The notes below the pieces were generated by a model, which ran no database searches, was not told the DNA's origin, and saw only the letters and a list, made by a program, of their open reading frames with translations. 5,393 nt of DNA, taken from the NCBI GenBank assembly GCA_021845835.1, contig JAJZVE010000374.1, positions 1-5,393 of the forward strand. Direction: 5' to 3'. The DNA comes from Pseudomonadota bacterium. Lineage in GTDB: Bacteria; Pseudomonadota; Alphaproteobacteria; Acetobacterales; Acetobacteraceae. Positions within the stretch are counted from its first letter, which is position 1, and the number at the start of each line of letters is the position of its first letter. Both the position numbers and the translations under genes were made by a program. Below, piece after piece: positions 1 to 5,393 of this stretch.

Positions 1-190
1 CGCGGCCGGCGCGTTTCATCGCGCGCGTGATGGCGCGCCGCGCCGCCTCGATCTGCCGCGCCGTCACCCGCTCCGGCTCCAGCGCCTTGAGGCCGAAGGT
101 GCCGAAGTTCAGCGCCGTGCCGCCCTTCGAGACGCCGTGGATGCGGCCCTTGTGGGCCTTGCGGTATTTCGTGCGCTTGGGGGAAAGCAT
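1..190 (-). CDS. rplP: 50S ribosomal protein L16, partial (C-terminus beyond window)
   Basis: L16 helps to position tRNA in the large-subunit A site. Reading the minus strand from the ATG at 190 to the window edge gives 63 codons plus one base, with no stop. The N-terminus is [20 protein letters not shown], followed by [20 protein letters not shown] and [22 protein letters not shown]. This aligns closely with E. coli L16 (MLQPKRTKFRKMHKGR... FGSFGLKA... [22 protein letters not shown]). The second half of the usual ~137 residues lies outside the window, including the region of E. coli Arg81, which is hydroxylated. AAGGAG (199-204), partly formed by the rpsC stop codon, lies 8 nt before the ATG. 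The gap from rpsC is 12 nt. Its position as the gene after rpsC is the standard S10 order. Confidence 0.97.
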   Translation of the reverse strand, partial: MLSPKRTKYRKAHKGRIHGVSKGGTALNFGTFGLKALEPERVTARQIEAARRAITRAMKRAGR

Positions 191-202
191 CGCGTTCGCT
201 CC

Positions 203-880
203 TTACCGCTGCGGCGCCTGCTCGGCGGCGCGGCGATCCTGCGCCAGCGGGTCATGGGCAAGGATCTCCCCCTTGAAGATCCACACCTTCACCCCGCACG
301 TGCCGTACGTCGTCTTCGCCGTCGCGATGCCGAAATCGATGTCGGCGCGCAGCGTGTGCAGCGGCACGCGACCCTCGCGATACCACTCCACGCGGGCGAT
401 CTCCGCGCCGCCCAGGCGGCCGCCGCAGTTAATGCGGATGCCCTGCGCGCCCAGCCGCATCGCCGATTGCACGGCGCGCTTCATGGCGCGGCGGAAGGCG
501 ACGCGCCGTTCCAGCTGCTGCGCGATGTTTTCGGCGACCAGCGTCGCGTCGATCTCGGGCTTGCGGATCTCGACGATGTTCAGCGCCACCTCGGCCTTCG
601 CCATCTTGGCGAGATCCCTGCGCAGCGCCTCGATGTCCTGCCCCTTCTTGCCGATCACCACGCCCGGCCGCGCGGCATAGATGGTCACGCGCGGCTTCTT
701 GGCCGGCCGCTCGATCACCACGCGGCTGACGCCGGCGCCCGACAGCTTCTGCCGCAGATAGCCGCGCAGCCTGAGGTCGTCGAGCAGCAGCTTGCTGTAG
801 TCGGCACCGGCGAACCAGCGGCTGTCCCAGGTGCGGTTGATGCCCAGCCGCAGCCCGATCGGATTGACCTTGTGACCCAT
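203..880 (-). CDS. rpsC: 30S ribosomal protein S3
   Basis: S3 sits on the solvent side of the 30S head at the mRNA entry channel, where it helps to unwind mRNA structure. The 225-residue product begins [20 protein letters not shown]. It contains a type II KH domain with the loop [10 protein letters not shown] (GKKG at 77-80). The C-terminal S3 domain has [20 protein letters not shown] (125-144), [20 protein letters not shown] (153-172) and [12 protein letters not shown], then [15 protein letters not shown]. Arg130, Arg131 and Lys134 align with the E. coli residues 131, 132 and 135 implicated in helicase activity. The tail after GEIL ([17 protein letters not shown]) differs from E. coli and recalls Acetobacteraceae S3 as I remember it. 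The start follows the rplV TAG by 3 nt. The stop TAA is part of the TAAGGAG that serves as the rplP ribosome binding site. Confidence 0.98.
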   Translation of the reverse strand: MGHKVNPIGLRLGINRTWDSRWFAGADYSKLLLDDLRLRGYLRQKLSGAGVSRVVIERPAKKPRVTIYAARPGVVIGKKGQDIEALRRDLAKMAKAEVALNIVEIRKPEIDATLVAENIAQQLERRVAFRRAMKRAVQSAMRLGAQGIRINCGGRLGGAEIARVEWYREGRVPLHTLRADIDFGIATAKTTYGTCGVKVWIFKGEILAHDPLAQDRRAAEQAPQR

Positions 881-883
881 CGG

Positions 884-1291
884 CTAAGCGGCCTCCTGCG
901 CCGTCGGCGGCTCGGCCGCCTGCTCGCGTTCCGCCACCACGATCTTCAGGTGGCTGAACCATTTCTCCACGCGCGACGCACGGCCGCGGCCGCGGGCGTG
1001 GAACCGCTTCATCACGATCGATCGCCCGACCTCCGCCCGCGCGACGAACAGCCTGTCCACGTCGAGCTGATGGTTGTTCTCGGCGTTGGCGATCGCGCTT
1101 TCCAGCGTCTTGCGGACCTGATGCGCGATGCGCCGCTTGCTGAAGGTCAGCGTCGCCACGGCTTCCTCCGCCGACAGATTGCGGATCAGCCCGGCCACCA
1201 GGTTCAGCTTGCGCGGGCTGACGCGCAGGTTGCGCACCACAGCCTGCGCCTCGGTCTCCGCGAGCCCGCGCGGATGCTTCGGCTTGCTCAT
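884..1291 (-). CDS. rplV: 50S ribosomal protein L22
   Basis: L22 binds all domains of 23S rRNA, and its long beta-hairpin lines the exit tunnel opposite L4. The 135-residue product carries the core [18 protein letters not shown] (21-38), the [11 protein letters not shown] helix (64-74) and the hairpin [20 protein letters not shown] (88-107), closing with SHLKIVVAE. Met94-Lys95-Arg96 match the MKR triplet whose deletion in E. coli L22 gives macrolide resistance; it is present here. The protein exceeds E. coli L22 (110 residues) through about 12 extra N-terminal residues and an Ala/Glu-rich tail from about residue 121 ([15 protein letters not shown]). The ATG is 1 nt after the rpsS stop, with GAGG (1297-1300) at 5-nt spacing. 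The stop is TAG. A strong Shine-Dalgarno sequence for rpsC is embedded in its last codons. Confidence 0.97.
   Translation of the reverse strand: MSKPKHPRGLAETEAQAVVRNLRVSPRKLNLVAGLIRNLSAEEAVATLTFSKRRIAHQVRKTLESAIANAENNHQLDVDRLFVARAEVGRSIVMKRFHARGRGRASRVEKWFSHLKIVVAEREQAAEPPTAQEAA
892..897 (-). promoter_or_regulatory. Consensus Shine-Dalgarno for rpsC at long spacing
   Basis: AGGAGG on the minus strand, inside the last codons of rplV and 11 nt before the rpsC ATG at 880. The motif is a full anti-SD match, but the spacing is at the long end of the usual range. It supports the ATG at 880 as the rpsC start, since no better motif lies closer. Confidence 0.65.
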
Positions 1292-1292
1292 G

Positions 1293-1571
1293 TCAGCCTC
1301 GCCTGGCCTTCTTGTCGCCGGAATGGCCGGTGAACGTGCGCGTCGGCGAGAACTCGCCGAACTTGTGCCCGACCATGTTCTCAGTCACCTGGACCGGCAG
1401 GAATTTGCGGCCGTTGTAGACACCAAACGTCAGCCCGACGAATTGCGGCAGGATGGTCGAGCGGCGCGACCAGATACGGATAATCTCGTTGCGGCCGGAG
1501 CCGCGCGCGGCCTCGGCCTTGTTGAGCAGGTACCCGTCCACGAACGGGCCCTTCCAGACGGAACGCGCCAC
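1293..1571 (-). CDS. rpsS: 30S ribosomal protein S19, GTG start
   Basis: S19 lies in the 30S head, contacts S13 and takes part in bridges to the large subunit near the A-site tRNA. The 92-residue product has the same length as E. coli S19. It shows [16 protein letters not shown] at the N-terminus, [25 protein letters not shown] (about 31-55) and the conserved C-terminal run [20 protein letters not shown]. The initiation codon is GTG (plus-strand CAC at 1569-1571). No in-frame ATG upstream would preserve the family N-terminus, and GGGAAAGGG (1579-1587) sits 7 nt upstream, within the last codons of rplB. The gap after the rplB stop is 3 nt. The TGA stop is separated by a single nucleotide from the rplV ATG, so coupled translation is likely on both sides. 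Confidence 0.97.
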   Translation of the reverse strand: MARSVWKGPFVDGYLLNKAEAARGSGRNEIIRIWSRRSTILPQFVGLTFGVYNGRKFLPVQVTENMVGHKFGEFSPTRTFTGHSGDKKARRG

Positions 1572-1574
1572 GGA

Positions 1575-2408
1575 TCAGCCCTTTCCCTTGTTGCGGCGCC
1601 GGATGATCAGCCGGTCGGTGCGCTTGTTCACCCGCGTCTTGTAGCCCTTGGTCGGCTTGCCCCAGGGCGTGACCGGATGCCGGCCGCCCGAGGTGCGGCC
1701 CTCGCCGCCGCCGTGCGGGTGATCGACCGGGTTCATCACCACGCCGCGGTTGTGCGGCCGGCGACCCAGCCAGCGCTGCCGCCCCGCCTTGCCGATCTGC
1801 TCGTTGGCGTTGTCGGGATTGGACACCGCGCCGATGGTCGCCATGCACTCGCCGCGCACCATGCGCAGCTCGCCGGACATCAGCTTGATCTGCGCGTAGC
1901 CGGCATCCTTGCCGACCAGCTGCGCATACTGCCCCGCCGCACGCGCGATCTTGCCGCCCGCGCCCGGCTTCATCTCGACGTTGTGGACGATGGTGCCGAC
2001 CGGGATCGCGGCGAGCGGCATCGCGTTGCCCGGCTTGATGTCGGCGCGCTGCGCCGCCACCACCGAATCGCCCGCCCGCAGCCGCTGCGGCGCCAGGATG
2101 TAGGCCAGCTCGCCGTCGCTGTACTTGATCAGCGCAATGAAGGCGGTGCGGTTCGGGTCGTATTCCAGCCGCTCCACCGTCGCCGCCATGTCGAACTTGC
2201 GCCGCTTGAAATCCACCAGGCGGTACGTGCGCTTGTGCCCGCCGCCGCGGAAGCGGCTGGTGATGTGGCCGTGGTTGTTGCGCCCGCCGCTCGACGACTT
2301 GCCGACCGTCAGGCCCTTGACCGGCTTGCCCTTCCACAACTCGCTACGGTCCACCAGGATGGTGCCGCGCAGGCTGGGCGTGACCGGATTGAAATTCTTC
2401 AGTGCCAT
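1575..2408 (-). CDS. rplB: 50S ribosomal protein L2
   Basis: L2 is a primary 23S rRNA-binding protein needed for subunit association and peptidyl transferase activity. The 277-residue product (E. coli 273) opens with [20 protein letters not shown] and has the RNA-binding segments [20 protein letters not shown] (41-60) and FKRRKFD. Its middle part has [20 protein letters not shown] (about 135-154). The C-terminal signature [20 protein letters not shown] spans about 217-236. His230 in VDHPHGGG aligns with E. coli His229, which is reported as important for activity. The tail [16 protein letters not shown] is highly basic. The ATG is supported by AGGAA (2417-2421) at 8-nt spacing. The stop is TGA. 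The end of the gene carries the ribosome binding site of rpsS. Confidence 0.98.
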   Translation of the reverse strand: MALKNFNPVTPSLRGTILVDRSELWKGKPVKGLTVGKSSSGGRNNHGHITSRFRGGGHKRTYRLVDFKRRKFDMAATVERLEYDPNRTAFIALIKYSDGELAYILAPQRLRAGDSVVAAQRADIKPGNAMPLAAIPVGTIVHNVEMKPGAGGKIARAAGQYAQLVGKDAGYAQIKLMSGELRMVRGECMATIGAVSNPDNANEQIGKAGRQRWLGRRPHNRGVVMNPVDHPHGGGEGRTSGGRHPVTPWGKPTKGYKTRVNKRTDRLIIRRRNKGKG

Positions 2409-2424
2409 CGCTGCCGTTCCTGCG

Positions 2425-2769
2425 TCACGCGAGTCCGGTGGTCAGATCGATCGACTGGCCTGCGGCCAGCGTGACATACGCCTTCTTCACGTCGCTGCGC
2501 TGTCCGGGGCGGCCCTTGAAGCGCTTGGTCTTGCCCTTGACAACCAGCGTGTTCACCGCCGTCACCTGAACGCCGAACAGACCCTCGACGGCCGCCTTGA
2601 TCTCCGGCTTGGAGGCGTCGATCGCGACGCGGAACACCATCGTGTTCTTCTCGCCGAGCGCGGTCGCCTTCTCGGTGATGACCGGCTGGCGGATCACCGC
2701 GTACATCGCCTCGCGCGACAGCCTTACCCCGCGCGGCTTTGCCGGCCTGGTCTCCGCGGTCTCGCTCAT
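2425..2769 (-). CDS. rplW: 50S ribosomal protein L23
   Basis: L23 sits at the exit of the peptide tunnel and is the docking site for trigger factor and the signal recognition particle. The 114-residue product has the family core [20 protein letters not shown], then [31 protein letters not shown] and [19 protein letters not shown]. Glu33 in ITEKA aligns with E. coli Glu18, the chaperone-docking residue. About 20 residues, [20 protein letters not shown], precede the core and lengthen it relative to the usual ~100 residues. I keep this longer start because AAGGAG (2778-2783) lies 8 nt upstream of it and because its ATG forms an ATGA overlap with the rplD stop. The internal Met22 is the alternative start. 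The stop is TGA, 16 nt before rplB. Confidence 0.96.
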   Translation of the reverse strand: MSETAETRPAKPRGVRLSREAMYAVIRQPVITEKATALGEKNTMVFRVAIDASKPEIKAAVEGLFGVQVTAVNTLVVKGKTKRFKGRPGQRSDVKKAYVTLAAGQSIDLTTGLA

Positions 2770-3380
2770 GCCAGGCGCTCCTTCAGACCCTCGACCCCGG
2801 CGGCGGTCACCGCCAGCACGTCGTGCGCGAGAATGTCGTACACGTTGGCGCCCACCGTCGGCAGCACGTCGATGCCGACGATGTTGCGGCTGGCACGCAG
2901 GAAGCTTTCGTCCAGCGTGCGGTCGATGATGAGCGCCGAGGACCAGCCCAGCGCCTTCAGCTGCTTCGCCAGTTCCTTCGTCTTGCCGCCGGCCGCCGCC
3001 GCGTCCAGCACCACGAGCTTGCCGTCGGCGAGCTTCTGCGACAGCGCGGAAATCAGGCCGAGCCGCCGCACCTTCTTCGGCAGGTCGTAGCCGTGGTCGC
3101 GCACCACCGGGCCATGCACCACGCCGCCGGTGCGGAACTGCGGCGCCCGCAGACTGCCCTGACGCGCGTTGCCGGTGCCCTTCTGCTTGTAGGGCTTCTT
3201 CGTGGTGCCCTGCACCTCGCCCATGCCCTTGGCCTTGTGCGTCCCGGCGCGACGCTTCGCCTGCTGCCAGTGTACCACGCGCGCCATGATGTCGGTGCGC
3301 GGCGTCGCGGCGAAGATCGCATCGGGCAGCTCGATGGTGCCGGCCGAGCCGTTGTCCAGCGTCTTGATTTCGATCTGCAT
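2766..3380 (-). CDS. rplD: 50S ribosomal protein L4
   Basis: L4 binds 23S rRNA and, with L22, forms the constriction of the peptide exit tunnel. In E. coli it also represses its own operon. I place the start at the ATG at 3380, giving 204 residues beginning [14 protein letters not shown]. An in-frame upstream extension to 3434 overlaps the end of rplC and has no family resemblance. GAGGA (3388-3392), overlapping the rplC stop codon, sits 7 nt before this ATG. The extended tunnel loop is clear at about 45-95, with [20 protein letters not shown] followed by [20 protein letters not shown] and GVVHGP. The C-terminal globular part includes LVVLDA, LIIDRT and [19 protein letters not shown]. The gene's TGA overlaps the rplW ATG as ATGA, so translation of the two is probably coupled. 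Confidence 0.97.
   Translation of the reverse strand: MQIEIKTLDNGSAGTIELPDAIFAATPRTDIMARVVHWQQAKRRAGTHKAKGMGEVQGTTKKPYKQKGTGNARQGSLRAPQFRTGGVVHGPVVRDHGYDLPKKVRRLGLISALSQKLADGKLVVLDAAAAGGKTKELAKQLKALGWSSALIIDRTLDESFLRASRNIVGIDVLPTVGANVYDILAHDVLAVTAAGVEGLKERLA
2778..2783 (-). promoter_or_regulatory. Shine-Dalgarno that decides the rplW start
   Basis: AAGGAG on the minus strand, 8 nt before the ATG at 2769 and inside the end of rplD. It favours the long form of L23 over initiation at the internal Met22 codon (2706), and fits coupled rplD-rplW translation through the ATGA overlap. Confidence 0.75.
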
Positions 3381-3390
3381 GTCGCTGTCC

Positions 3391-4077
3391 TCAGCCCTGC
3401 GCCGCGTCGGCGAGCGCCGCCGGATACGGCACATCCGCGGGCCGCGCGCGCTTCACCGCGTCGCGCACCAGCACGAACCCGCCCTTCGCCCCCGGCACGG
3501 CGCCCTTGAGCATGATCAGGCCCTTTTCGGCATCGACGGCCGCCACCTCCAGATTGAGCGTGGTGACGCGCTCGACGCCGAGATGCCCGGCCATCTTCTT
3601 GTTCTTGAAGGTCTTGCCCGGGTCCTGGCGGTTGCCGGTGGAACCGTGCGAACGATGGCTGATCGAGACGCCGTGGCTCGCCTCCAGGCCGGCGAAGTTC
3701 CAGCGCTTCATCACGCCGGCGAAGCCCTTGCCCTTGGTCGTGCCGCACACATCGACGCGCTGGCCGACCAGGAAATGCGCGGCACTCAGCGTCGCCCCCG
3801 GCGGCAGCATGGCGTCCGCGGCAACCCGGAACTCGACGAGTTTCGCCTTGGGCGCCACCTTGGCGCGCGCGAAATGGCCCTTGTTGGGCTTGGAGACGTT
3901 CTTCACCTTGGCGTGGCCCCAGCCGAGCTGGACGGCGCAGTAGCCATCCGTCTCCTCGGTACGGGCCGCGACCACCTGCACCGAATCGAGGTGCAGCACG
4001 GTGACGGGCACATGCGTCCCGTCCTCCTTGAACAGCCGGGACATCCCCAGCTTTTTCGCCAGCAATCCTGTGCGCAT
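3391..4077 (-). CDS. rplC: 50S ribosomal protein L3
   Basis: L3 is an early-assembly 23S rRNA-binding protein whose long internal loop approaches the peptidyl transferase centre. The 228-residue product starts [16 protein letters not shown], the typical L3 N-terminus. It continues with [21 protein letters not shown] (about 108-128), [22 protein letters not shown] (about 134-155), KKMAGHLG (160-167) and [10 protein letters not shown] (191-200). Gln151 aligns with E. coli Gln150, the residue methylated by PrmB. The Gln two positions earlier in E. coli (GQNQ) is Asn here (GNRQ). The last 18 or so residues, from ARPADV onward, are Ala/Pro-rich and go beyond the end of E. coli L3 (209 residues). 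The start is set by family alignment. Its RBS is weak, a GGGG inside a small hairpin, and another ATG lies 8 nt upstream in a different frame (4083-4085). The stop is TGA, followed after 10 nt by rplD. Confidence 0.97.
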   Translation of the reverse strand: MRTGLLAKKLGMSRLFKEDGTHVPVTVLHLDSVQVVAARTEETDGYCAVQLGWGHAKVKNVSKPNKGHFARAKVAPKAKLVEFRVAADAMLPPGATLSAAHFLVGQRVDVCGTTKGKGFAGVMKRWNFAGLEASHGVSISHRSHGSTGNRQDPGKTFKNKKMAGHLGVERVTTLNLEVAAVDAEKGLIMLKGAVPGAKGGFVLVRDAVKRARPADVPYPAALADAAQG

Positions 4078-4118
4078 CTCTGCATCCCCAGAGGGACGGC
4101 GGCCCGCAGCCGCCGTCC
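4078..4118 (-). promoter_or_regulatory. Tandem hairpins in the rpsJ-rplC intergenic gap
   Basis: In the transcript (minus strand), a perfect 10-bp inverted repeat, GGACGGCGGC and GCCGCCGTCC, encloses the 5-nt loop TGCGG (plus-strand arms 4094-4103 and 4109-4118). Directly downstream, a 5-bp repeat CTCTG/CAGAG (arms 4078-4082 and 4089-4093) encloses the loop GGGATG. This second hairpin ends right at the rplC start codon, and its arm and loop contain the GGGG that is the best Shine-Dalgarno candidate for rplC. No U-tract follows the strong stem, so it does not look like an intrinsic terminator. Possible roles are an mRNA processing or stability element, or control of rplC initiation. The pairing is read directly from the sequence; the function is inference. 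Confidence 0.5.
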
Positions 4119-4134
4119 GTAGGCCAATATCAGG

Positions 4135-4443
4135 CTACAGCTTGATCTCGACGTCGACGCCGGCGGCGAGGTCGAGCTTCATCAGCGCGTCCACGGTCTG
4201 CGGCGTCGGTTCGACGATATCGAGCAGCCGGCGATGCGTCCGGATCTCGAACTGCTCGCGGCTTTTCTTGTCGATGTGCGGCGAGCGATTCACCGTGAAG
4301 CGCTCGATATGTGTCGGCAGAGGGATCGGTCCGCGCACCCGCGCCCCCGTCCGCTTGGCCGTGTTCACGATCTCCTTCGTGCTGTTGTCCAGCACGCGGT
4401 GATCGTACGCCTTGAGGCGGATGCGGATGTTCTGGTTGTCCAT
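4135..4443 (-). CDS. rpsJ: 30S ribosomal protein S10 (NusE)
   Basis: S10 is a small protein of the 30S head. In known bacteria it also acts, with NusB, in transcription antitermination and links to NusG during transcription-translation coupling. The 102-residue product matches the family length (103 in E. coli). Family signatures run in order: [11 protein letters not shown] near the N-terminus, [17 protein letters not shown] (about 28-44), [17 protein letters not shown] (about 54-70) and the C-terminal [19 protein letters not shown]. The middle segment is the extended loop that reaches into the head. The ATG start is supported by GGGAAGA eight nucleotides upstream (4452-4458) and by alignment of [12 protein letters not shown] with the E. 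coli N-terminus. The stop is TAG. It is the first S10-cluster gene and lies directly behind tuf. The gap after it, 57 nt, is the largest in the window and contains two hairpins. Confidence 0.98.
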   Translation of the reverse strand: MDNQNIRIRLKAYDHRVLDNSTKEIVNTAKRTGARVRGPIPLPTHIERFTVNRSPHIDKKSREQFEIRTHRRLLDIVEPTPQTVDALMKLDLAAGVDVEIKL

Positions 4444-4475
4444 CGCTTCAGTCTTCCCGGCCGATCCCTGCTATC

Positions 4476-5393
<918 letters not shown>

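Noticed and set aside
137..1333. Long plus-strand open frame of 398 codons
   Set aside because: It lies antisense to rpsC and rplV. Its translation is a low-complexity mix of Arg, Ala, Leu, His and Asp typical of GC-rich shadow frames, with no recognisable domain.
1381..2337. Minus-strand open frame of 318 codons overlapping rplB and rpsS
   Set aside because: It is an alternative frame of two clearly identified ribosomal protein genes. Its translation is rich in Gly, Arg, Gln and Ala and matches no family.
1128..2474. Long plus-strand open frame of 448 codons
   Set aside because: It is antisense to rplV, rpsS and rplB. The composition is Arg/Ala/Leu/His-rich and no family is recognisable; long antisense frames are expected opposite GC-rich genes with strong codon bias.
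3381..3434. Longer rplD start at 3434 giving an 18-residue extension
   Set aside because: The extension overlaps the rplC coding end, is Arg-rich and unlike L4 N-termini. The ATG at 3380 has a well-spaced GAGGA and the family start MQIEIKTL.
4094..4118. Intrinsic terminator after rpsJ
   Set aside because: The 10-bp stem is strong, but the transcript continues with CTCTGGGGATG rather than a U-run, and the operon plainly continues into rplC.

Overview
The window is a stretch of the bacterial str–S10 ribosomal protein locus, read entirely from the minus strand. In transcription order (high to low coordinates) it holds tuf (5' end cut off by the window edge), rpsJ, rplC, rplD, rplW, rplB, rpsS, rplV, rpsC and the first part of rplP. 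This is the canonical S10 gene order. Every protein is intact apart from the two cut by the window ends.

The DNA is strongly GC-rich, with G or C favoured at third codon positions. Protein details point to an alphaproteobacterium: L3 carries a 'SHGSTG..QDPGK' stretch, EF-Tu has the '[15 protein letters not shown]' loop, and S3 ends in a '[17 protein letters not shown]' tail. The S3 tail and the L23 N-terminus resemble what I remember of Acetobacteraceae (Rhodospirillales), but that finer placement is from memory and is tentative.

Region by region: 4476-5393 encodes the last three quarters of EF-Tu. A 32-nt gap with no terminator leads into rpsJ (4135-4443). A 57-nt gap with two back-to-back hairpins separates rpsJ from rplC (3391-4077). 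From there the genes are tightly packed, with gaps of 10, -4, 16, 3, 1, 3 and 12 nt through rplD, rplW, rplB, rpsS, rplV, rpsC and rplP. Nearly all have a recognisable Shine-Dalgarno sequence, often lying inside the end of the preceding gene, which suggests one polycistronic message with coupled translation. There is no gene-free stretch over 60 nt.

The products work together in translation. EF-Tu delivers aminoacyl-tRNA. S10, S19 and S3 build the 30S head. L2, L3 and L16 surround the peptidyl transferase region. L4, L22 and L23 line and frame the nascent peptide exit tunnel.

This is an ordinary, highly conserved housekeeping region. I found no mobile element, tRNA, CRISPR array or new system. 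The only non-coding structure worth a look is the rpsJ-rplC intergenic hairpin pair. The other findings are small: a GTG start, an extended L23 N-terminus, and the absence of room for an E. coli-type S10 leader.
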